Below are positions 1 through 8,279 of a stretch of 10,000 nt of DNA, piece after piece. A program made the position numbers and the translations under genes. The notes beneath the pieces are model-generated. The model saw only the letters and a list, made by a program, of their open reading frames with translations, made no database searches and had not been told where the DNA came from. Source of the DNA: Chrysomallon squamiferum. Lineage: Eukaryota > Mollusca > Gastropoda > Neomphalida > Peltospiridae. The stretch lies in the NCBI GenBank assembly GCA_012295275.1, contig CM022667.1, positions 14,534,668 through 14,544,667 on the forward strand. Direction: 5' to 3'. Each line of letters begins with the position of its first letter. The first letter of the stretch is position 1.

Positions 1-462
<462 letters not shown>

Positions 463-617
463 TTCGTGTGGAACTGGGCCAAAACATGCCGAGACGACAC
501 GATACTGAATTCTTCAGTAATTATCTCCCATTATTTCGCTCGAGTTCAGTTTATTGATAAGCCAAGCGATAATCGCAAAAGCTAACGATACACATAATTC
601 TAACTTCCTACTACTGA

Positions 618-700
618 TGTTTGCAAAACATGCAGCCACATCAAATATGGAGATGCTATCATTTAACCTTTGATGTGACTGCTAGCGTGTCGTTAGCACA
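618..700. ncRNA. Candidate precursor-like hairpin
   Basis: Two 14-nt arms, GCAGCCACATCAAA (632-645) and TTTGATGTGACTGC (669-682), are complementary at 13 of 14 positions and enclose a 23-nt loop. Below this core the stem can be extended with internal loops by pairing 628-630 with 688-690, 622-624 with 696-698 and 618-619 with 699-700, giving a foldback of about 83 nt. Size, loop and imperfect pairing resemble an animal microRNA precursor. I do not recognise either arm as a known microRNA, and the strand cannot be decided. Alternatives are the termini of a tiny degraded mobile element, or chance. Confidence 0.3.
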
Positions 701-809
701 GAAAAATAAATATTGCAAAGATCTTGTCAAACAATTTAAGCTGAATTGATATCGTTTTAATTTTGTTTCCTTCGCTACAACCTTCTTCTGTGGATCTGGT
801 TGCATGCTG

Positions 810-879
810 CCAATGGCGCCCAAGCTAATTTAAGAAAGTTCGGAGAGAAAGTTTTGGCATCAAAGCTATCATGACGTAA
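810..879. promoter_or_regulatory. CCAAT, GGCGCC and CRE-like motif group
   Basis: CCAATGG at 810-816 overlaps the palindrome GGCGCC at 815-820, and a CRE/ATF-type octamer TGACGTAA follows at 872-879. Such sites are bound by NF-Y and CREB/ATF family proteins in animals. The motifs are seen directly; that they form a working element is inference. No TATA box or adjoining coding exon supports a promoter. Confidence 0.3.
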
Positions 880-960
880 CATTTATAGAGAAGAAATTAA
901 GTAATGTTGGTTGAATAATCCCGGGTATTTCGTTCCATCCTGTACGTTGACAAATATACA

Positions 961-985
961 CAAAACAAAACAAAACAGAACAGAA
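961..985. repeat. (CAAAA)n pentanucleotide repeat
   Basis: A short array of CAAAA units carries two late A-to-G changes (CAGAA). It marks the start of a 470-bp run of simple repeats. Confidence 0.85.
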
Positions 986-1021
986 TAACTGTAACATATC
1001 AGACATATGAGCATATTCAGT

Positions 1022-1157
1022 CATTTACACATATACACACATATACATACATACACATGTACATACACACATATACATACATACACATGTACATACATAC
1101 ACATGCACATACACATACATGTACACACACAGACACACAAACACACCATACACACTA
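1022..1157. repeat. CA/TA-rich array with exact 30-bp tandem unit
   Basis: The array consists of ACAC, ATAC and ACATGT words. A 30-bp unit is exactly duplicated at 1037-1066 and 1067-1096, with a degenerate third copy behind it. ACATGT palindromes recur once per unit. The frame running through it gives only Thr/His/Tyr runs and is not a gene. Confidence 0.92.
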
Positions 1158-1219
1158 TAGGAGTAATAATTGACAGTTTTGTAGTGTTTGTGTTTTTTCT
1201 TTTTATATTAAGAACAATG

Positions 1220-1426
1220 ATAATAATACTATTACTACTGCTACTATAACTACTGTTACCAATACTACTACAACGACTACTACTAACTGGTACTGCTATT
1301 ACTACTACTGTTACTTCTGCTGCTACTACTGCAATTCATACTGCAGCTACTGCAACTATTTATACTACTGCTACTACTACTACTAATAAAAATAATAAAA
1401 ATACTACTTCTACTACTAATAATAAC
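1220..1426. repeat. Degenerate (TAC)n/(TAA)n trinucleotide array
   Basis: About 200 bp is dominated by TAC/ACT/CTA triplets with many TGC, TTA and CAA variants, ending in AAT/AAA triplets. Substitutions are far more common than indels, so triplet spacing is largely kept, as in an old decayed microsatellite. Stop codons rule out a coding frame along it. A sister array with the same orientation lies at 9811-9986. Confidence 0.9.
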
Positions 1427-1430
1427 GGTT

Positions 1431-1889
1431 ATGCATTGCTTCAAGAAAAAATCGTAATTATAATCGGTACATATTATTCTTTGCTTTATTTTAATTTTTC
1501 TAAATCTGATGTTTCTTCGACAATTTTAAATGAGTGAAAATAATCCTAAGACATTACTAAAAATAAAATTTGATTTGATTGGTTATCTGCGGGCGCCACG
1601 TCACTCCGATAACACGCTCGTGCTCATCTGACCGCCTGGTTTGTTTCTAATTTACGTCATGGCAGAAAATCCATCATTTCATCAATATTAATGAACGAAG
1701 ACAACTGACCTTGACCTTTCCAATATAACGCCTAGTTAGTCGATGGCGTAATTAAGGTCGTGCAGATGGAACATGTGCCCGGAGCGGCAAATTTTGGAAG
1801 CCATTTTTTGTGGTTTGAAAATGTAACCACTCACAGTTTTCTAAACCATCCATAACAGTTTCGCCTCTACGATTAGCAATTAGACTCAT

Positions 1890-1891
<2 letters not shown>
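1431..1891. other. Unique segment with CpG-bearing core
   Basis: The stretch has no supported gene. Its first half is AT-rich; 1577-1800 is of higher complexity and contains more CpG than its surroundings, with several recognisable motifs annotated separately. It ends at the next CT tract. Confidence 0.6.
1577..1717. promoter_or_regulatory. NF-Y/CRE/nuclear-receptor motif cluster
   Basis: In order: GATTGGTT, an inverted CCAAT box (1577-1584); GGCGCC (1592-1597) running into CACGTCA, a CRE half-site context (1597-1603); TTACGTCA, the complement of TGACGTAA (1652-1659); and TGACCTTGACCT (1706-1717). The last reads AGGTCAAGGTCA on the minus strand: a direct repeat of nuclear-receptor half-sites with no spacer, containing the TCAAGGTCA extended site used by ERR/NR5A-type receptors. 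Motifs are seen; promoter or enhancer function is inferred. No TATA box or initiator could be assigned. Confidence 0.35.
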
Positions 1892-1972
<81 letters not shown>

Positions 1973-1975
1973 TGT
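1892..1975. repeat. (CT)32(GT)10 compound microsatellite
   Basis: A pure CT run (1892-1955) switches without interruption into a GT run (1956-1975). The T-register is conserved across the switch, so the GT part probably arose from the CT part by a change at the alternate base followed by slippage, or the reverse. Confidence 0.97.
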
Positions 1976-2044
1976 TAATATAAGTATGAATATATATACA
2001 TAAATATACTTATTGCTACCTGGCTGTCTGTTTGTCCATTTGTC

Positions 2045-2165
2045 CCATTATTATGAATATACATATTCTATATATTCTATATATATATAAATATATACTT
2101 ATTATAAATTACATATTCTATACATATATATATATATATAAATTACTATACATATACATATTTCT
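2045..2165. repeat. AT array with 50-bp periodicity
   Basis: The sequence is almost only A and T, with TATA steps and the word ACATATTCTA repeated at 2061 and 2111, an exact 50-bp offset. The TATATA words are repeat sequence and should not be read as core promoters. Confidence 0.8.
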
Positions 2166-2190
2166 TTTTACTTGTATGTCATTTATCATT

Positions 2191-2319
2191 TTCACGTGAA
2201 TTATACTTGAACTTGAATGCAATTTTGAAATGCCAATCCATATTACCGGAGGTCACATGACATGACGAGATCACGTGATATGATAAGATCACGTGGATTA
2301 AAATGATTAATCACCACGT
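2191..2319. promoter_or_regulatory. E-box array, 18-bp tandem units
   Basis: The perfect palindrome TTCACGTGAA lies at 2191-2200. Then three 18-bp units follow head to tail (2248-2265, 2266-2283, 2284-2301) with hexamers CACATG at 2254, CACGTG at 2272 and CACGTG at 2290, each 18 bp apart. The middle site is ATCACGTGAT and the first is GTCACATGAC, both in the TCANGTGA class bound by bHLH-zip proteins such as MITF/TFE and USF. A GATAAG word lies in the third unit (2282-2287). The repeats are plain; regulatory use is inference, and this could be a short minisatellite only. Confidence 0.45.
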
Positions 2320-2521
2320 TCTTATCTAAATTGTTTTGACGCAAGATTGATGACAATGATCTAAGGAAAATGATTTCAGTTTGCAAACACGAATGAACAC
2401 ATCTAATTAGTAATTAAAGTGGGATTTCATCTTTATTTCATATTTGATTTTTGACTGAATTATTATTCTTGACATCATCGTCATCATTATTATGATTATG
2501 ATTATTTATTTAAATACTTGT

Positions 2522-2569
<48 letters not shown>

Positions 2570-2590
2570 TATTATTATTATTATTATTAT

Positions 2591-2629
<39 letters not shown>
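2522..2629. repeat. (TAA)16-(ATT)n-(TAG)13 composite array
   Basis: (TAA)n runs to 2569, inverts to (ATT)n to 2590, and becomes (TAG)13 at 2591-2629. The TAA and ATT halves are mutually complementary and can form a hairpin or cruciform. Degenerate TAG/TGG triplets continue a little further downstream. Confidence 0.95.
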
Positions 2630-2630
<1 letters not shown>

Positions 2631-2704
2631 TGTTGTAGATAGGGGTAGTGTTAATGGTAATGGTAGCAGTAGTAATTCATTTTATTATTTATTTATTTAA
2701 TTCT

Positions 2705-2930
2705 GTTTCTTTCTTTTTCTTATTTCTTTCTGTCTTTTTTTTTTTTTTTTTTTTTTTCTTTTTTTAGCTCATTCATCTTATTTATTTCTTCTTATTATTT
2801 ATTTCTTTTTTTAAAAGTAAAACGAATTTTGTAGATATCAATTACAGATTTGTTTGGAATATATATCTGTTTTATATTTAATATTTATTTTCGAATATTT
2901 TTAAAGTGTATTTTATATAAGAAACATTAT
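2705..2930. repeat. Tandem duplication, copy A
   Basis: A pyrimidine-rich lead with a 23-nt T run (2735-2757) ends in TTTTTTTAG, followed by an AT-rich body. The body shares with copy B the word TAGATATCAATTACAGAT (here from 2832) and nearby matching sequence up to AAGTGTATT. The body offset to copy B is 215 bp; the pyrimidine leads are offset by 248 bp because the T tracts and flanks differ in length. No coding potential. It may be a fragment of an unclassified interspersed repeat. Confidence 0.8.
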
Positions 2931-2952
2931 TATTTATTGATTTAAATTTTTT

Positions 2953-3145
2953 TTTCTTTTCTTCTTCTTATTTCTTTCTTACTTTCTTTTTTTTTTTTTT
3001 TCTTTTTAGTCTTATTTCTTTATTTTTTAAAGCAAAACAAATTTTCTAGATATCAATTACAGATCTGTCTGGAATTATATATGTTTTATATAAAATATTT
3101 ATTTTAAAATATTTTTTAAGTGTATTCTGTATTACAAACATATAG
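2953..3145. repeat. Tandem duplication, copy B
   Basis: This is the second copy of the unit described at 2705-2930. TAGATATCAATTACAGAT starts at 3047. Differences are mainly transitions (for example ACAGATTTGTTTGG against ACAGATCTGTCTGG) plus small indels, so the copies are clearly diverged. The pyrimidine run before TTTTTAG is again conserved. Confidence 0.8.
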
Positions 3146-3570
3146 GATATCCACTGGGGATAAAATAAATTTAAAATCTTTGGCCATAAAATACATCATG
3201 TTTCTTAGTTATATATCACTATTTTAAAATAACATAATAAAAAATAAAAAAAATATATAAATTACATACGTCTAAAACGCTTGATATTGTAATATACGAT
3301 CCCGAGGAATATTTTTATCTGTTTGATCGAAAATATTTATTTCTTACTATAAAGGATAGGAAATTGGTTTTATGCTGATAAAAACGTAAAAAATTTAATA
3401 TGAAAAATATTTTATTACAGCAGAACAGATATGATACAAATGAGTTGTAAACATTTTGAACACAAATTATTGTAACAGAATATATGTAGCAGATTAAAAT
3501 GAATTGCTTTTCTTAACTGTTTGTTTATTATTTTTATTATTAATAGTTGTTATGTAAAAGAAGAGAAAAT
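3146..3570. other. AT-rich unique spacer
   Basis: I see no gene, RNA or distinct repeat here apart from short A/T runs. An AAAATATTTATTTCTT word at 3330 recurs at 4660 but is too AT-rich to mean much alone. Confidence 0.6.
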
Positions 3571-3985
3571 GTTTGTATGTTTGTACGTATGCATGTATGT
3601 GTGTGTGTAATATATATGTGTGTGTGCATGTTTTTATGTGTGTGGTATGTATATATAAGTGTGGGTGTGTAATATATATGTGTGTGTGCATGTTTTTATG
3701 TGTGTGGTATGTATATGTGTGTGTGTGTAATATATATGTGTGTGTGTAATATATATGTGTGTGTGCATGTTTTTATGTGTGTGGTATGTATATATATGTG
3801 TGTGTGTGTAATATATATGTGTGTGTGCATGTTTTTATGTGTGTGTGTGTAATATAGATGTGTGTGTGCATGTTTTTATGTGTGTGGTATGTATATATGT
3901 GTGTGTGTGTGTGTATCTATGAGCATATATGCATATTCATGTTTATTCATGCATATGTATTTGTGTGTATATATTGTAAATATAC
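3571..3985. repeat. GT/AT minisatellite, about 62-bp unit
   Basis: The unit joins GTGTGTAATATATATG, GTGTGTGCATG, TTTTTATGTGTGTGG and TATGTATATAT blocks. The GCATGTTTTTATGTGTG block occurs at about 3626, 3689, 3765, 3827 and 3869, giving steps of 63, 76, 62 and 42 bp. The 76-bp step contains an inner duplication of the GTAATATATATG part, and the 42-bp step lacks the GGTATGTATATAT part. Flanks decay into simple GTAT/GCAT words. The open frames through it on both strands are repeat artefacts. Confidence 0.93.
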
Positions 3986-4713
3986 CAATCGATCTACGAA
4001 ACCCATAGTGCAAGTTTGTAAAATGACTGATATCAACATTATCTCTTTCAGTATTTGAAACTTCTGCTAACAGTTACAGATAAGGTTTACTACCATGATA
4101 ACCTTCCCTGTTATTACCACTTGTGACGAAACAGACTGCAAGTTGTAAAGATTCTAATTTTCTTAAAGCGCTGACGCCTTGACATGTAAGCGATCTATCA
4201 TATATTCGACATACCGAAGCGATATTTTATTTAATTAGCATCGTCTTGTTCATTACAGAAAAGGTTACAACAGGGTGTGAAAGATAGTAATAATAAAATA
4301 AAAATATAAAAGATGGCCTGATATCTCATCTGAAACAACACCATTGTCGCATCAAATTAATTATATCTAAAGTTAATGGCTGGTATTTATTTACTGAGGA
4401 AACAAATTCGCGCGAACGCCGGTAAGTGGTCGCGTTCGGTTGTGTCATATGAGTAACTAGAACGTAAATGGATTCAGTAGTGATGACGAACTGTTCGAAA
4501 ACAAATTCCCTCAATTAAAGAAAACAACAACAGCAGCAGATCAACAATAAATAAATAAGTACAAAGTAAAGAATAAAAAAAAGAAAATATAATAAAATAA
4601 ATAATACTTGTAAATAATGATGAAATGTTTACAATATATAGAAAACGAAAGCTAGATATAAAATATTTATTTCTTGCTGAAACCTACACATAGACAAGCA
4701 TTTAAGGATACTT

Positions 4714-4714
<1 letters not shown>
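3986..4714. other. Unique segment with small CpG cluster
   Basis: No supported gene. A 62-codon minus-strand frame (4514-4326) has no family features and no start context worth trusting. A palindromic CpG cluster sits at 4407-4438, annotated separately. The final 200 bp before the AG tract is A-rich. Confidence 0.55.
4407..4438. other. Palindromic CpG cluster
   Basis: TTCGCGCGAA (4407-4416) is a perfect 10-bp palindrome. It overlaps CGAACGC (4413-4419), whose reverse complement GCGTTCG lies at 4432-4438, allowing a 7-bp stem with a 12-nt loop. The 32-bp block holds seven CpGs, unusual for its AT-rich surroundings. It might be a protein-binding site or a hairpin; nothing more specific can be said. 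Confidence 0.45.

Positions 4715-4793
<79 letters not shown>
4715..4793. repeat. Pure AG microsatellite, 79 bp
   Basis: An uninterrupted AG run, in the same strand orientation as the tract at 360-459. The minus-strand frame reading Ser-Leu through it is an artefact. Confidence 0.98.
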
Positions 4794-4796
<3 letters not shown>

Positions 4797-6000
4797 TGGA
4801 AGAGAAAAAGTGTTCATGCTTTATAATGTATACATCGCCATCGAGCTGCCTATATCTATTACTGTAATGTAATTTTTCATGGTTTCCAATGTTATTTTGT
4901 TTCACTTTCTGTTCTGGATGACACTGATACCAAGGAAGCTTTAAACTAAAAAAATGTGTTCAACTCACACGATTTTCGAAACACCGGAATATTTCTTGTT
5001 CAGTTATCGGATCGACGTGACCTGTACATTTTAGATGGCCGCCGACAGTCGTCTTGAAAATAATATACTTCATTATCTCTGTCATCGGTTAAACTAAAAT
5101 AAGGAATAAAGTGATATTTAAATTCTTTAACTGTTGTATTAAACGCTAACTTGACTGTTATTACTTCTTTACGGAGTCATCTAGGTTCATTTAGTCCAAT
5201 TGTCTGCATTCAGCAACAAAATACACGTATTTTGAAAAACCTATTAACCACTGTAAAAAGTTTCTAATATGAAAAATCTCCATGTCTCTGGGTGTTTGGA
5301 AATCTTCATCTTCGACAGGTGGTGAACAAATTGCCGTCACCGTAGAGCAAATAATATTATGTACGGCAAAATGTGTTTAACGATAACTGGTATCACTCAC
5401 GAAACTAACACCTATCAGGATATTTGTGATAAAGAAATTAATTTCTGTTTTACCCTAACACTCACATTTCTATCTCCTTCTTTATTTTACGAGTTTAATT
5501 CTGTTGATGCAGACAAAGCATGGGTATTTATGTAATCGTTATTAAAAAATGAAGTGATACAAACTGTCCCATAGGATTCGGTTGCGATGTCGTAACTTGT
5601 TTTGGTCCATCACTCATCACGCCTACTGCGTAAGTACCAGAAAGAAATATTAATTTTTTTTGCTCTCTCTCTCAGCACGTTTTCTCAGTTGTTAGCAGGG
5701 TCCAAAATAAATTTTAAACTTAATAATTATTTCCTGTTATTTAACTGGCTTAAAAGGTTGTTCTTTTTATTGAAATGATTCGTGTTAAAAGAACCAGAAG
5801 AAAAACGAATCACCCGCTTTTTCAAGATTAAGGACTAATTTCTCTGGAAAAGCCACAATGGTTTATTTATTTATTTTTTTTTTTTTCCCCAATTCTCACA
5901 ATCTTAACAACACATACATGAGAGAGCTATAGATTCGTCAAGTTAAACACATTAACTTAAATTCAAATATTATCACGCAAAATATTTACCTTCTTGTTTT
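4794..6000. other. Long unique AT-rich segment, no gene seen
   Basis: About 1.2 kb of ordinary complexity without an open frame of useful length, RNA gene or tandem repeat. Minor features are a T-run after TTTATTTATT near 5860-5886 and a short CT run near 5662-5672. Introns or intergenic DNA would both look like this. Confidence 0.6.
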
Positions 6001-6060
6001 TGCTTTTTGTTGTTGTTTTTGTTGTTGCTGTGTTGCTTTTATTTTGTTTTTATTTCATTT
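6001..6060. repeat. GTT/TTTTG-rich low-complexity run
   Basis: Short T-rich words (TTGTTG, TTTTTG, TGTTGC) are repeated imperfectly over about 50 bp and then fade into ATTTC words. Confidence 0.75.
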
Positions 6061-6173
6061 CATTTAAATTAATGAATTTATTTTTTATTTTATCTCCCTC
6101 TCTGTCTCAAGAGATGACTAAAGAAAAGAATGTTAGAGGCTGAGAAAAAAAGAGAAAAAAACAAGACGAAGAA

Positions 6174-6270
6174 AACTGTAAACCTTTGTGACAGTTACAT
6201 TCAAATATAATACTAACCGTGTTTTTCTTTCGTTTCTTTTTCTTCTTTTTCTCCTAGTCTTTTCTTTTCA
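6174..6270 (+). repeat. Intron-like duplicated module, copy C
   Basis: The module begins with a GTAAACCTTTGTGACAGTT block (from 6178), carries TACTAAC at 6211-6217, then a pyrimidine tract ending CTCCTAG at 6257. Read on the + strand this has a possible 5' splice site, an exact match to the yeast-type branch-site consensus and a 3' splice site, enclosing 80 nt. A second copy lies 150 bp downstream. No exon with coding potential flanks it, so a working intron is doubtful. What is certain is the duplication. Confidence 0.75.
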
Positions 6271-6323
6271 TTTAAAAAAAAAAAAAAATAATATAAAAAA
6301 AAAAAATAGATAAATAAAAAATA
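6271..6323. repeat. Poly-A / AT spacer between the two modules
   Basis: Runs of A (including 6274-6288) interrupted by TAAT and TAGATAAAT words. This is low complexity and does not look like an exon. Confidence 0.85.
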
Positions 6324-6404
6324 AACAGTAAACCTTTGTGACAGTTGTATTCAAATACTAAAACGAACAGTGTTTTTTTTTTTTTTTTTTTTCCTTTTTT
6401 CTAG
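6324..6404 (+). repeat. Intron-like duplicated module, copy D
   Basis: The GTAAACCTTTGTGACAGTT block recurs from 6328, exactly 150 bp from copy C. ATTCAAATACTAAAAC takes the place of copy C's branch-like region, so TACTAAC has become TACTAAA. A 20-nt T run (6373-6392) and CTAG follow (AG at 6403-6404), enclosing 77 nt. An A run follows the module. The copies differ by a few substitutions and by T-tract length. Confidence 0.75.
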
Positions 6405-7896
<1,492 letters not shown>

Positions 7897-7985
7897 ACAA
7901 ACAACACACACACACACACACACATACATATATTATATGTATGTGTGTGAATGTGTACGTATGTGTGTATATATATATACATATA
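7897..7985. repeat. CA/TA/GT array forming a hairpin
   Basis: A CA run passes through CATACATATA into TATGTATGTGTGTG. Bases 7917-7949 form a perfect odd palindrome centred on 7933 with 16-bp arms. Allowing a 2-nt bulge at 7950-7951, pairing extends to 7912-7956. The array ends in TATATATATACATATA. The frame through it is not a gene. Confidence 0.9.
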
Positions 7986-8113
7986 AACACTCACACAGTC
8001 GTACACATGTTTTTTTTTATTTTTGAATGCCCACCTGTTTCTGTGTTTTCCTTTAAAAGTTTAGATATTCTTCGAAGGTTCTTGAACTTTCTATTTATGA
8101 GATGCAACGAATG

Positions 8114-8146
<33 letters not shown>

Positions 8147-8188
8147 AAAGAAAGAAAAAAAATACAAAGAAAAATAAAGAAAAAAAGA
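8114..8188. repeat. Poly-A (31 nt) and A/G-rich run
   Basis: A pure A run at 8114-8144 is followed by AAAG/AAAAAT words to about 8188. It could be a retroposon tail, but no retroposed body is recognisable upstream. Confidence 0.9.
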
Positions 8189-8252
8189 AGAAGACAGTTT
8201 GGCTACTTAATTAATTTAAACAACAATAAGATGGAACATTACAAAAAGTAAA

Positions 8253-8273
8253 TTTTTTTTTTTTTTTTTTTTT
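8253..8273. repeat. Poly-T (21 nt)
   Basis: A pure T run. Together with the A run at 8114-8144 it brackets about 108 bp, of which only 8195-8250 is of normal complexity. Confidence 0.95.
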
Positions 8274-8279
8274 ATTTAC

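Noticed and set aside
1007-1249. 80-codon + frame with a hydrophobic C-terminus resembling a membrane segment
   Set aside because: Thr/His/Tyr runs come from CA/TA repeats and the Leu/Ile tail from the start of the TAC/TAA array.
3494-4058. Frames in the GT/AT minisatellite on both strands
   Set aside because: Composition follows the repeat unit, with no independent protein signal.
4305-4427. TATAAAAG at 4305-4312 followed by a splice-donor-like CCG/GTAAGT at 4422, suggesting a first exon
   Set aside because: The + frame that is open across it has no credible start or protein features, and TATA words are common by chance in this AT-rich DNA.
3330-4680. Shared word AAAATATTTATTTCTT at 3330 and 4660
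   Set aside because: Only 16 AT-rich bases are shared and the flanks do not align, so chance is sufficient.
4702-4905. Minus-strand 67-codon frame
   Set aside because: Its C-terminal half is Ser-Leu from the AG tract and the N-terminal half is unrecognised.
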